Shown here one piece after another: positions 25,863 to 34,508 of a DNA stretch of 64,000 nt. A program made the position numbers and the translations under genes. Position 1 is the stretch's first letter. Each line of letters starts with the position of its first letter. The notes below the pieces were generated by a model that searched no databases, was not told the DNA's origin, and saw only the letters and a program-made list of their open reading frames with translations. The DNA comes from Clostridiaceae bacterium (GTDB lineage Bacteria; Bacillota; Clostridia; Lachnospirales; Lachnospiraceae), in assembly GCA_009911305.1 (NCBI GenBank), contig QXXC01000002.1, positions 1-64,000 on the forward strand. The letters run 5' to 3'.

Positions 25863-26192
25863 ATGACAGCGGATGAACTCACAAGAGCCCTCATTGAAGA
25901 GACCACGTTGGAGGACATATCAGAAAGCTACCGCCCTGTGGTGGAAATCATAGGGATTGAGAAGTTCATTGAGCTTAGTGAGTACGCCAAGGGGGATGAG
26001 CTCTACTTCCCGAAGACAGAGAACATCATAGCCCCGGCAAGGAACAGGCGTATCAAGAAGGAGTGGAACGGATACAACTCAAAGCAGCTTGCGGAGAAGT
26101 ACAACCTGACCACCAAGCAGATAGGGAACATACTGAAGGATGAGCCAATGATAGGGCAGATGAGCCTTTTTGACATGGATAACGGAGAGTGA
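25863..26192 (+). CDS. mor: Mor-family transcription activator
   Basis: The 109-residue protein has the Mu Mor/C layout: an N-terminal dimerisation helix region, the conserved ELYFPKTENI...ARNRRIKKEWNGYN segment and a C-terminal HTH (SKQLAEKYNLTTKQIGNIL). Mor/C proteins switch on middle and late phage genes. It is the last gene before a terminator, and the structural operon starts just after, as in Mu. Ribosome site AAGGAGG. Confidence 0.9.
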   Translation: MTADELTRALIEETTLEDISESYRPVVEIIGIEKFIELSEYAKGDELYFPKTENIIAPARNRRIKKEWNGYNSKQLAEKYNLTTKQIGNILKDEPMIGQMSLFDMDNGE

Positions 26193-26197
26193 TTTTC

Positions 26198-26239
26198 CGG
26201 AAATGTTTCCCCTAAAGAGTCTTTCACAATGAGTATAAG
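26198..26239 (+). promoter_or_regulatory. Palindromic site (copy 2) with candidate Mor-dependent late promoter
   Basis: GGAAATGTTTCC (26199-26210), within CGGAAATGTTTCCC (26198-26211), is followed 32 bp from its centre by TATAAG (26234-26239), with no good -35 box. Mu Mor binds a dyad about 43 bp before the start site, which fits this spacing. Confidence 0.5.
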
Positions 26240-26276
26240 ATAAGAGCATGTACTTAGTACATGCTCTTATTGTTTT
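26240..26276 (+). terminator. Strong intrinsic terminator of the early operon
   Basis: A perfect 14-bp stem (26240-26253 with 26257-26270), loop TTA, is followed by TGTTTTG. It separates the early/lysis region from the structural operon. A transcript starting near 26246 would lack half the stem and escape it. Confidence 0.8.
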
Positions 26277-26319
26277 GTGCGTTATTCTCAAAAAAATTGA
26301 CAGAAAAGGAGTGGTTTGC

Positions 26320-26634
26320 ATGACGAATTTCACAGCGGATGTATCACAGATTATCGTCTTCATTGGTGTCATGGCATTTATCGTGTCGGTCATCACGGAG
26401 GCACTCAAAAAGTGGACATGGTTTGACAGGAAGGTGCCTACAGCCCTGACCGTCATCCTCCTGTCCCTTATCCTCTGCCCGGTCTGCCTGTTTGGGCTTG
26501 CGGCATATTTTGGGGTGGCTACCACATGGTTCATGGTGTTTGCATCATTCATAGCAGCTTTCATTGTGGCGTTGGTGTCCATGGACGGATGGGAGAGGGT
26601 CACAGAGCTTGCAGAGAAGCTCATCAGGAAGTAG
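26320..26634 (+). CDS. Holin-like membrane protein
   Basis: This 104-residue protein from ATG 26320 (AAAGGAG upstream) has three hydrophobic segments (IIVFIGVMAFIVSVI, ALTVILLSLILCPVCLFGLAAYFGV, WFMVFASFIAAFIVALVSM) and a short charged tail. The size and layout are those of a holin that lets the endolysin reach the wall. It is the first gene after the early terminator. Confidence 0.7.
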   Translation: MTNFTADVSQIIVFIGVMAFIVSVITEALKKWTWFDRKVPTALTVILLSLILCPVCLFGLAAYFGVATTWFMVFASFIAAFIVALVSMDGWERVTELAEKLIRK

Positions 26635-26640
26635 GAGCCT

Positions 26641-27000
26641 ATGGATTATGTTATATCTTTCTCTGATGTGATGGCAGGGGTCATCACCCTTGGCTTGGGG
26701 GTGATAACCTTCTTCATCAAGGGGTGGATAGGCAGCCTCAAGAGCAGCACAGAAGAGATAAAAAAGCAGATTAAAGAGAATGATGACAAAGTGAATAAGA
26801 GGATTGACAGGTTGGAAGAGGAGACAGACAAGGACATAGCGAACATCAAACAGGAACTTAATGACATAAAGGGTGATTTTGCTACCACGTTTGTGCTCCG
26901 GGAGGACTTCTTCCGCTCCATGAACGGTGTGGAGGACAGGATGAGGAGCATTGACAGCAAGATTGACAAGCTCCTGATGCAGAGCAGCAGAAAAGAGTGA
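26641..27000 (+). CDS. Membrane-anchored coiled-coil phage protein (holin/spanin-like)
   Basis: The 119-residue protein has one N-terminal transmembrane helix (VMAGVITLGLGVITFFI) and a long charged coiled coil (EEIKKQIKENDDKVNKRIDRLEEETDKDIANIKQ). It starts 6 bp after the holin-like gene. It could be an accessory lysis protein or an equivalent of the Mu-like DUF2730 proteins. Confidence 0.65.
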   Translation: MDYVISFSDVMAGVITLGLGVITFFIKGWIGSLKSSTEEIKKQIKENDDKVNKRIDRLEEETDKDIANIKQELNDIKGDFATTFVLREDFFRSMNGVEDRMRSIDSKIDKLLMQSSRKE

Positions 27001-27010
27001 GGTGAACAAA

Positions 27011-27325
27011 GTGAATGACTTAGAAAAAGCAGAAATCAAGCAGAATAAGGCAATCAGGGGGTATATCATCCGGTGCTTGGTGAAGGGATACAACAACACA
27101 GCCCTCACAAGGCAGTTATCCAATGCCATGATAGCAGCCGGGCTCATCATATCCCCGGACATCAGCAAGTATCTTGATTATCTTCAGGGAGCCGGATATA
27201 TCGAATTTACCGAGGAAAAGGTCACAGCCTATAATGCCTATGCCAATGATGCGGTCATCAAGCTCACCAAGGAAGGCGTAGACCTTGCGGAAGGCACGAT
27301 TGAAGACAATGGGGTTGATGTCTGA
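27011..27325 (+). CDS. Winged-helix-like small phage protein (Mu gp26 position)
   Basis: The protein has about 104 residues and starts at GTG 27011 behind GAGGTGA. Its sequence (IIRCLVKGYNNTALTRQLSNAMIAAGLIISPDISKYLDYLQGAGYIEF) predicts a winged helix. It lies directly before the small-terminase gene and overlaps it by one base, as gp26 does in Mu-like phages. Confidence 0.7.
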   Translation: MNDLEKAEIKQNKAIRGYIIRCLVKGYNNTALTRQLSNAMIAAGLIISPDISKYLDYLQGAGYIEFTEEKVTAYNAYANDAVIKLTKEGVDLAEGTIEDNGVDV

Positions 27326-27888
27326 TGGGCGATAAGAGAACCAAGCAGAGGATAACCTCAAAGATTGACGAGCTCCCTGAAGACTTGCGGATGAAAGTGG
27401 ATGTGATGCTTGCTGACACATCCAATACCTATGAATACATTAGCCAATTCCTGAAAGGGGAGGGCTATGACATATCAAAGTCCAGTGTGGGGAGGTATGC
27501 CACCCGGACGAACAACGCCATGCAGAGGCTCCTTGAGGCACAGGCACAGACTGACAGGCTGATACAGGTGGTGAAGGAGAACCCGGAGGCGGACTACACG
27601 GAGGCTGCCATACTCCTGACCATGAACGGGCTCCTGAACAAGGTGGCAACCGCAGAGGAGGAGTTCAATGAGATGCCGCTTGACAAGGCAGGAAGGCTCA
27701 TTGCCTCCCTGTCCCGGACAAAGGTGTACAAGGACAGGGTGAAGCAGGACATGAGGAGGAAGGCGGACATTGCTTTCCGTGAGATGGAGTCCGAGATGCT
27801 CAAGGTCATCAAGCAGGATGGGAAGTCAGCGGAGATGCTCAAGGAGATACTGGCAAAGGCAAAGGAGCGGATGATGGAAGATGATTGA
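27325..27888 (+). CDS. Small terminase-like protein, Mu gp27 family (DUF3486)
   Basis: The 187-residue protein has an N-terminal HTH (IDELPEDLRMKVDVMLADTSNTYEYISQFLKGEGYDISKSSVGRYATRTN) and a helical body, matching DUF3486 proteins. In Mu this protein works with gp28 in DNA packaging. It overlaps the large terminase gene by 8 bp. Confidence 0.85.
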   Translation: MGDKRTKQRITSKIDELPEDLRMKVDVMLADTSNTYEYISQFLKGEGYDISKSSVGRYATRTNNAMQRLLEAQAQTDRLIQVVKENPEADYTEAAILLTMNGLLNKVATAEEEFNEMPLDKAGRLIASLSRTKVYKDRVKQDMRRKADIAFREMESEMLKVIKQDGKSAEMLKEILAKAKERMMEDD

Positions 27889-29647
27889 TATTGACAACTG
27901 GATGAGGCGGCTTGAGGAAGAGGAAGACACGGACATCAGGAACAATGAGGAGTATCAGACCAAGCTCTTTGAGGAATATGTGCTCCGTGGCTCTGACCAT
28001 CAGGAGGAGAGGAAAAAACTGAATGAGAGGTACCTGTCCGGGGAGGAGCTCATGGGGGAGCATGGGCTTAGAAAGGAACTTGCTGCCTTTGACATGTCCT
28101 ACTTTGGGAGGGCGTACCTTCCCCACTACTTCATCCGGAAGTCACCGCACTTCCATGAGGAGCTTGATGAGATATGGAGCCGGGGAGTGATGAAGGGGAG
28201 GAACCCCCTGAAGGAGGCGAAGGTCATCTCAAGGCTGAAGGGCTCCCGTCAGGTTGTGGCAGCCCCCCGTGGTCATGCGAAGTCAACCAATTTCACTTTC
28301 AAGGACAGTCTACATGCCATCTTATATGCATATAAGCACTACATCCTCATCCTGTCTGACTCATCCGAGCAGGCAGAGGGCTTCCTTGATGACATCAAGA
28401 CGGAGCTTGAGGACAATGGCAACATCATCATGGACTTTGGCTCCCTGAAAGGGGAGAAAGCATGGAGGACAGGGGTGATACTGACCAAGACGGACATCAA
28501 GGCGGAGGCAATCGGCTCCGGGAAGAAAGTCAGGGGAAGGAGACACCGGAACTGGAGACCTGACCTCATTGTACTGGATGACATTGAGAATGATGAGAAC
28601 GTCAACACGCCGGAGCAGAGGCGGAAGCTGAAGAACTGGTTTGACAAGGCTGTCTCCAAGGCAGGGGACACCTATACAGACATCATGTACATAGGCACCA
28701 TACTCCACTATGACTCCCTGCTCAACAACGTGCTCCAAAACCCAAGGTACAAGACAAGGAAGTACAGGGCGGTCATATCGGATGCAGCCAATACCAAGCT
28801 GTGGGAGGAGTGGGAAGGCATCTATACCAACCTCTTCAATGAGAACCATGAGGAGGATGCAAGAGCCTTCTATGAAGCCAATGAGGAGGAGATGCTCCTT
28901 GGGGCGGAAGTCCTTTGGGAGGAGAAGCTGTCCTATTATGACCTGATGGAGATTAAGGTGTCCGAGGGTACAGCATCATTCAACTCCGAGCTTCAGAATG
29001 ACCCGATTGACCCGGAGAGTGCAACCTTCAATCCTGAATGGTTCGATTATTATGAGCCGGAGCTCATTGATTTCTCAAGCCCGGAGTTCATCTTTGTGGC
29101 AGCAAATGACCCGTCACTTGGCAAAAACAAGAAATCGGATACAAGCTCCATCATCAACCTTGCCCTGTCCACCAAGACCGGGTACATGTATGTGGCGGAT
29201 GCCTCCGTGGAGAGGCGGAAGCCGGATGTCATCATTGATGATGTGTTCGAGATGAACCGGAGGCTGAAGAGGGACTATAAGAAAGGCTTTTACAAGTTCG
29301 GCGTGGAGGTCGTGCAGTTCCAATACTTCTTCAAGGAGGTCATGGCTGCCAAGTCAGCAGAGGAAGGGGAGTACATCCCGATAGAGGAGATACAGTCCAC
29401 GGTCAACAAGGTGCTCCGCATAGAGTCCTTGCAGCCCGTCATCAAGAACAAGTACCTGAAATTCAACCGGGAGCACAAGACCCTCCTGAAGCAGCTTCAG
29501 GAGTTCCCCATGGGGAAGAATGATGATGCACCGGATGGTCTTCAGATGGCGGTGCAGCTTGCACAGAGCATCAAGGCGGTGGCATCAAAAGCAAATTACA
29601 AGACAGTCCTCCGGAGACGGTTCCGGATGGGCAGGGGTGCCTATTAG
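27881..29647 (+). CDS. Terminase large subunit, Mu gp28 family
   Basis: The protein has 588 residues. The ATPase domain has Walker A APRGHAKS (128-135) and Walker B LIVLDDIE (229-236), with the coupling region VMYIGTILHYDSLL after it. The C-terminal RNase-H-like nuclease begins at FVAANDPSLGKNKKSDT and includes DVIIDDVFEM. It pumps DNA into the prohead and cuts host-flanked phage DNA. Length and order match Mu packaging genes. Confidence 0.93.
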   Translation: MIDIDNWMRRLEEEEDTDIRNNEEYQTKLFEEYVLRGSDHQEERKKLNERYLSGEELMGEHGLRKELAAFDMSYFGRAYLPHYFIRKSPHFHEELDEIWSRGVMKGRNPLKEAKVISRLKGSRQVVAAPRGHAKSTNFTFKDSLHAILYAYKHYILILSDSSEQAEGFLDDIKTELEDNGNIIMDFGSLKGEKAWRTGVILTKTDIKAEAIGSGKKVRGRRHRNWRPDLIVLDDIENDENVNTPEQRRKLKNWFDKAVSKAGDTYTDIMYIGTILHYDSLLNNVLQNPRYKTRKYRAVISDAANTKLWEEWEGIYTNLFNENHEEDARAFYEANEEEMLLGAEVLWEEKLSYYDLMEIKVSEGTASFNSELQNDPIDPESATFNPEWFDYYEPELIDFSSPEFIFVAANDPSLGKNKKSDTSSIINLALSTKTGYMYVADASVERRKPDVIIDDVFEMNRRLKRDYKKGFYKFGVEVVQFQYFFKEVMAAKSAEEGEYIPIEEIQSTVNKVLRIESLQPVIKNKYLKFNREHKTLLKQLQEFPMGKNDDAPDGLQMAVQLAQSIKAVASKANYKTVLRRRFRMGRGAY

Positions 29648-29662
29648 GAGGTGTGACACAGC

Positions 29663-31249
29663 ATGGCGAAGAAAAAGAAGAGGTACCGGAACAAGGGGAC
29701 ACCCTTCAATCCGGAGACAGATACAGGCATAAGGAGACCCGTGACCGCAAGGGTGGCGGTGGGGGATGTCAATGACAAGTTCTCTGACTACCCATCCAAC
29801 GGGCTGACACCACGCAGGCTTGCCCGTATCTTCCGGGAGGCGGATGAGGGAAATGTCAGGGCACAGATGGAGCTATTTGAGGAGATGGAAGAGAAGGACA
29901 CCCACCTCTTCTCACAGATGCAGACAAGGAAGCTTGCTGTGACAGGGCTTGATTGGGAGGTGCAGCCATTCTCGCAGGATGAGAGGGACAAAGAGGTTGC
30001 CGACTTTGTGGATGAGCAGCTCAAGGGGATTGAGAACTTTGACGAGGTGCTGATTGACATGTTGGATGCCATAGGAAAGGGCATCAGCATCATGGAGCTT
30101 GCATGGGCGGTAGAGGATGGGAAGAATGTCATTGAGGACATTGAGTATGTGCATCCCAAAAAGCTTTTGTGGGACAGCACAACGGATGAGCTGAAGATAT
30201 GCACCGGGGAGTACCCGTCAGGCGTGGAACTCCCGGAGAATAAGTTCGTGGTGCATAAATACAAGGCGAAGTCAGGACATGCAAGCAGGGCAGGCATTAT
30301 GAGGGTGGTCTCATGGATGTACCTGTTCAAGAACTATGACATCAAGGATTGGGTGAGCTTCTGTGAAGTGTTCGGAATGCCGCTCCGCCTTGGGAAGTAT
30401 GATGCCTCTGCTTCAGATAATGACAAGAAGCAGCTCATGGAAGCCATCATCAGCCTTGGGACGGATGCAGCCGGGATTGTGCCGAGCTCCACAATGATAG
30501 AGTTCATTGAGTCACAGAAGACCACGAGCGTAGAGATATATGAGAAGCTTGCCCGGTACTGTGATGAGCAGATAAGCAAGGCAATCCTTGGACAGACCCT
30601 GACATCAGACAGCGGTGGGGGCTCCTATGCACAGTCAAAGACCCATGATGAGGTCAGGCATGACCTGACAGTTGCGGATGCAAAAGCTTTGGCGGTCACT
30701 ATCCGCCGGGACATCATCAGACCGCTTGTGGAGTTCAATTTTGGGACAGATGTGGACATCCCCTTCTTTGGCTTTGACTGCCATGAGGTGGAAGACCAGA
30801 AGGAAGTGGTTGAGATATACAAGACCCTTGCCTGTGACATGGGGCTTGAGATACCGAAGAGCCACATATACAAGAAGTTCAACATACCGAAGCCGGAGGA
30901 TGGCGAGGAGGTACTGGAACCGCCACGGACAGGGATGTCAGCACAGCCGCCGCCAATGGAGGAAGCGGAGGAGCTGAAGCTGAAGCAGCAGGAAGGGCAG
31001 ACAGAACAGGGACAGGTTGATGCAATCGTATCCGCAGCCAACAAGCAGGCGGAGGGCATCTTCAGGGAGATGGTAAAGCCCATTTTCAAAATGATTGACA
31101 AAGCGGCGGACATGGATGAGCTGCAAAAGGTTCTGAAGGATGAGAAAAAGCTCCGGGAACTGTATCAGGAAATGGAGAGCCCGGAGCTTGAAGACCTGAT
31201 ACAGCAGGGCATCTACCTGTCACACCTGATAGGGAGGTCAATGGACTAA
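29663..31249 (+). CDS. Portal protein, Mu gp29 family (DUF935)
   Basis: The 528-residue protein shows the DUF935 pattern: PRRLARIFREADEGNVRAQMELFEEMEEKDTHLFSQMQTRKLAV near the N-terminus, then VSWMYLFKNYDIKDWVSFCEVFGMPLRLGKYD and ILGQTLTSDSGGGSYAQSKTHDEVR. The C-terminal tail is Gln/Glu-rich. It forms the ring through which DNA enters the head. GGAGGTGTGACACAGC precedes ATG 29663. Confidence 0.93.
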   Translation: MAKKKKRYRNKGTPFNPETDTGIRRPVTARVAVGDVNDKFSDYPSNGLTPRRLARIFREADEGNVRAQMELFEEMEEKDTHLFSQMQTRKLAVTGLDWEVQPFSQDERDKEVADFVDEQLKGIENFDEVLIDMLDAIGKGISIMELAWAVEDGKNVIEDIEYVHPKKLLWDSTTDELKICTGEYPSGVELPENKFVVHKYKAKSGHASRAGIMRVVSWMYLFKNYDIKDWVSFCEVFGMPLRLGKYDASASDNDKKQLMEAIISLGTDAAGIVPSSTMIEFIESQKTTSVEIYEKLARYCDEQISKAILGQTLTSDSGGGSYAQSKTHDEVRHDLTVADAKALAVTIRRDIIRPLVEFNFGTDVDIPFFGFDCHEVEDQKEVVEIYKTLACDMGLEIPKSHIYKKFNIPKPEDGEEVLEPPRTGMSAQPPPMEEAEELKLKQQEGQTEQGQVDAIVSAANKQAEGIFREMVKPIFKMIDKAADMDELQKVLKDEKKLRELYQEMESPELEDLIQQGIYLSHLIGRSMD

Positions 31250-31989
31250 TGGATGTATTGTATGGACTGGCAAAGGATTTTGTCTTCAAGGAGGCGGTGG
31301 CATTCCTGAAGGGGAAGAAGGCACTGACAAGTGAGGAGTACAGGCTGCTTGATGACGAGAGCCGGGCAAAGGCTTTCACCGTGTCAGGATATACAAGCCT
31401 TGGAGTCCTTCAGGAGTTCCTTGACTGCCTGACGAAGGCAGCCGAGGAGGGAACCACCAAGGAGCAGTTCCGGGAGGACATGAACCGCTTCCTTGAGGAG
31501 CATGGGTATGAGGGCATCAATCCATGGAAGAGTGACAACATCTTCCGGACGAACATGCAGACCGCCCTCAATGCAGGACACTATAAGAGCATGACGGATG
31601 AGACCACAATGAAGATGAGACCATATTGGAGGTACCGGACAGCCGGGGACGGGAGCGTGAGGGAGTCACATGCAGCCATGGAAGGCAGGGTATACCGGGC
31701 AGATGACCCCATATGGGACATATGGTACCCACCCAACGGGTTCCGGTGCCGCTGCATGGTGGTGAGCCTGACCAAGAAACAGGTGGAAAGGATGGGATTG
31801 CATGTTGAGACGGATGCACCGTTTGACGTTGACTACTCCACAGGGGAGATACTCCCGAAGTTCCCGGACAAGGGCTTCTCCAACAACCCGGCAAAGAGCG
31901 TATGGAAGCCGGATATGACGGGCATGTCCCCGGAGCTTAAAAAGCTGTTTAAGGAGAGGGGACAGCCTGAAGGCGGAGGGAAGGGCTGA
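31249..31989 (+). CDS. Minor head protein, Mu gpF/gp30 family (SPP1 gp7 domain)
   Basis: The 246-residue protein carries the conserved head-morphogenesis stretch WRYRTAGDGSVRESHAAMEGRVYRADDPIW, followed by PPNGFRCRCMVV. Mu gpF is a minor capsid/ejection protein. It overlaps the portal stop by one base. It is a little shorter than Mu gp30 but the domain looks complete. Confidence 0.9.
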   Translation: MDVLYGLAKDFVFKEAVAFLKGKKALTSEEYRLLDDESRAKAFTVSGYTSLGVLQEFLDCLTKAAEEGTTKEQFREDMNRFLEEHGYEGINPWKSDNIFRTNMQTALNAGHYKSMTDETTMKMRPYWRYRTAGDGSVRESHAAMEGRVYRADDPIWDIWYPPNGFRCRCMVVSLTKKQVERMGLHVETDAPFDVDYSTGEILPKFPDKGFSNNPAKSVWKPDMTGMSPELKKLFKERGQPEGGGKG

Positions 31990-32105
31990 AAGGCTTTCTA
32001 AGGGGAGAAGGATGTCCCGGTGGGGAAATTTACGCTATGAAACCTAAAAGGGCGTTATAACGCGTAATAACGCTATTAAAACGCAAAGGAAAGAGGTGGG
32101 TCGGC
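31990..32105 (+). promoter_or_regulatory. Gap with repeated GCGTTATAACG motif
   Basis: GCGTTATAACG (32052-32062) is followed by CGTAATAACGC, making a symmetric block just before the protease gene. The same 11-mer is at 17393-17403 in the left-end region. A protein-binding site or internal promoter is possible. Confidence 0.4.
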
Positions 32106-33173
32106 ATGGCAAAGCTGATAGCATGTGCCGGACAGGGCGTGGAGCTCTCCGGTGTACCGAAAGAAATCAAGATACTGCCCCTTGGGAGGGTTCATTCCCA
32201 AAAAGGGGACTTCAACGTGGATGAGGAGAGCTTTGAGCTCATCCGGAAACAGTTCAAGGACAGGAAGCTTGACCTTGTGATTGACTATGAGCACCAAACA
32301 CTGGCAGATGTGCAGGCTCCGGCAGGCGGATGGATAAAAGACCTGTATAAAGGCGAGGATGCCATCATTGCCAAGGTGGAGTGGACAGAAAAGGCAGCCG
32401 AGTACCTGAAGAACAGGGAGTACAGGTACCTCTCCCCGGTGGTACTGGTGCGGAAAAGAGACCAGAAGGCAACAGCAATACATTCTGTTGCACTGACAAA
32501 TACGCCTGCTATTGATGGGATGTTCGCATTGGTGAACTCCCTTGACATAGAGGACATATCAGAAGGAGGAAATATCATGGACTTAAAAGAACTTGCAAAG
32601 GCATTAGGGCTTCCGGAGACCGCAACGGAAGAGGAAATCAAGAAGGCGGTAGAGGATGCTGCAAAGGCAGCGGAAAAGCTCAAGGAGATGGATGGCAAGA
32701 AGCCGGGAGAAGGTGACGGGAAGCCGGGGGACGGGGAACCGAAGCCGGAAGGGGCTGACATGGTGGCGAACAGCACCATCCTCTCCATGCTTGGGCTGAA
32801 GGCGGATGCCAAGACCGAGGATGTGGCGGCTTCCATCATGGCACTCCGGGCAGGGACACCGGACACACAGGCGGAGCTCCTTGCACTCAAGCAGCGGATG
32901 CAGGAAAGGGATGCGGATGAGGCGGTGGGGATGGCTCTGAAGGCAGGGAAAATCACAGCGGCACAGTCCGATTGGGCGAGGTCATACGCACTGAAGGACA
33001 TGGAAGGCTTCAAGGGCTTTGTGGACAAGGCTCCCGTGGTGGTTCCGCCGGGGAAGCTTGACCTGAAGGATGCCCCGGCAGCTTCCGGCTCTGATGAGGT
33101 GGATGTAGCCATCCTGAAGAATATGGGAGTATCCATGGAAGATGTAAAGAAGTACAGCAAAAAGGAGGACTAA
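32106..33173 (+). CDS. Head maturation protease (Mu gpI family) fused to scaffold
   Basis: The 355-residue protein has an N-terminal Mu I-like protease domain (about 1-155) with LVIDYEHQTL, where the His is a probable catalytic residue, GWIKDLY and EYRYLSPVVLV. A Glu/Lys-rich scaffold domain follows, with a GDGKPGDGEPKPEG linker. The protease trims scaffold and capsid proteins during assembly. A second start inside the gene gives scaffold alone (32577). Confidence 0.92.
   Translation: MAKLIACAGQGVELSGVPKEIKILPLGRVHSQKGDFNVDEESFELIRKQFKDRKLDLVIDYEHQTLADVQAPAGGWIKDLYKGEDAIIAKVEWTEKAAEYLKNREYRYLSPVVLVRKRDQKATAIHSVALTNTPAIDGMFALVNSLDIEDISEGGNIMDLKELAKALGLPETATEEEIKKAVEDAAKAAEKLKEMDGKKPGEGDGKPGDGEPKPEGADMVANSTILSMLGLKADAKTEDVAASIMALRAGTPDTQAELLALKQRMQERDADEAVGMALKAGKITAAQSDWARSYALKDMEGFKGFVDKAPVVVPPGKLDLKDAPAASGSDEVDVAILKNMGVSMEDVKKYSKKED
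32577..33173 (+). CDS. Scaffold protein from a nested in-frame start (Mu gpZ-like)
   Basis: ATG 32577 lies inside the protease frame, preceded by GAAGGAGGAAA at ideal spacing. It yields a 198-residue acidic helical protein (MDLKELAKALGLPETATEEE...), the scaffold domain. Mu I/Z uses the same nested arrangement. Confidence 0.8.
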   Translation: MDLKELAKALGLPETATEEEIKKAVEDAAKAAEKLKEMDGKKPGEGDGKPGDGEPKPEGADMVANSTILSMLGLKADAKTEDVAASIMALRAGTPDTQAELLALKQRMQERDADEAVGMALKAGKITAAQSDWARSYALKDMEGFKGFVDKAPVVVPPGKLDLKDAPAASGSDEVDVAILKNMGVSMEDVKKYSKKED

Positions 33174-33176
33174 GAG

Positions 33177-33578
33177 ATGGACAGGACAGGAAACGAGAGG
33201 ACAGGGAACCGGATGCTCAACATCCCGGTGAAGGGCGGAGCGGAGCTGACGGAGGCAACCATGGCAGCCATCAATGGGGATGGATATGCAGCCCCGGCAA
33301 CCGCTTCCGCTGGGCTTAAAGTTGCCGGGTGTGTGCAGAGGTATTGTGACAACCGGAACGGGGAAGACGGTGAGCAGTCGGTCAGCGTGAAGCGTGGGGT
33401 GTTCGTATGGGACAATGACGGAACCATCAAGGAGACCGACATCCTGAAGCCCTGCTATGTCAAGGATGAGCGGACAGTGACCATCACAGCGGATGGCTCA
33501 AGCGTGGCAGGCATCATCTTGGAGGTGGCGGATGACGGAGTGACCGTTGACATGACACAGGCAGGAGCCGGAGAGTAA
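33177..33578 (+). CDS. Capsid decoration/cement-like protein (DUF2190-like)
   Basis: The 133-residue beta-rich protein contains small-residue and Val-rich stretches (SVSVKRGVFVWDNDGTIKETDILKPCYVKDERTVTITADGS). Its place between scaffold and major capsid genes matches the head-stabilising proteins of Mu-like phages. Family assignment is by layout more than by motif. Confidence 0.65.
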   Translation: MDRTGNERTGNRMLNIPVKGGAELTEATMAAINGDGYAAPATASAGLKVAGCVQRYCDNRNGEDGEQSVSVKRGVFVWDNDGTIKETDILKPCYVKDERTVTITADGSSVAGIILEVADDGVTVDMTQAGAGE

Positions 33579-33595
33579 GAAGGAGGAAATGACAC

Positions 33596-34498
33596 ATGAT
33601 TGTTAATCAGGCAAATTTACACGGGCTGTCCGTGGGGTATTCCACAGCTTTCAACAAGAGCTTTGACACCACACAGTCCAATTATCAGAAGGTTGCAACC
33701 GTGGTACCGAGCACCACGGGGGAACAGGACTACAAGTGGCTTGGACAGATGCCGGGCATGAGGGAATGGATTGGCGAGAGGGAGATACAGGCTCTTGCAG
33801 CGTATGACTACCTCATCAAGAACAAAAAGTTTGAGATGACCATAGGCGTACCGAGGGATGACATTGAGGATGACAAGTACGGGGTATACACGCCGCTCTT
33901 CTCCAACATGGGGGAAGCTGCTGCCCTGCATCCGGATGAGCTTGTCTTTGGTGCAATGATGGGCGGCTTCACGGAGAAGTGCTATGACGGGCTCTCATTC
34001 TTCCATACTGCCCACAAGGTGGGTGATAAGACCTACAGCAACCGGAGCAACAAGAAGCTGACAAGGGAGTCCTACATGGAGGCAAGGAGCTCCATTATGA
34101 GCATCAAGGGAGACAAGGGCAAGAGCTTGAAGCTTGTGCCTGACCTCTTGGTTGTGTCCCCGGCATTGGAGGAGGAAGCCAAGCTCATCTTGGAAGCTGA
34201 CCAGATTGAAGGCACCACCAACGTGCTGAAGGGGACAGCAAAGCTCCATGTCGAGCCTGCCCTTGCAGAGCACCCGGAGTATTGGTTCCTTCTGTGTACC
34301 AACCGCTTCCTGAAGCCTTTCATCTATCAGCTCCGGAAGAAAATCAAGTTTGTGTCCCTGACAAAGGACACGGATGAGAACGTCTTCCTGTTGGATGAGT
34401 TCCTGTATGGGGCAGACGGGAGAAGCAATGCAGGATATGGCTTTTGGCAGATGGCGTATGGCTCCACCGGGGAGGCAGAGCCGCAGGCACAGGGATAA
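33596..34498 (+). CDS. Major capsid protein, Mu gpT family
   Basis: The 300-residue protein has the Mu gpT signatures: an N-terminal LSVGYSTAFNKSFD, WLGQMPGMREWIGER, and FEMTIGVPRDDIEDDKYGVYTPLFSNMGEAAALHPDELVFG. A central GDKTYSNRSNKKLT and a C-terminal GYGFWQMAYGS complete the HK97-type shell protein. AAGGAGG precedes ATG 33596. Confidence 0.93.
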   Translation: MIVNQANLHGLSVGYSTAFNKSFDTTQSNYQKVATVVPSTTGEQDYKWLGQMPGMREWIGEREIQALAAYDYLIKNKKFEMTIGVPRDDIEDDKYGVYTPLFSNMGEAAALHPDELVFGAMMGGFTEKCYDGLSFFHTAHKVGDKTYSNRSNKKLTRESYMEARSSIMSIKGDKGKSLKLVPDLLVVSPALEEEAKLILEADQIEGTTNVLKGTAKLHVEPALAEHPEYWFLLCTNRFLKPFIYQLRKKIKFVSLTKDTDENVFLLDEFLYGADGRSNAGYGFWQMAYGSTGEAEPQAQG

Positions 34499-34508
34499 AG
34501 GGTAGGTG

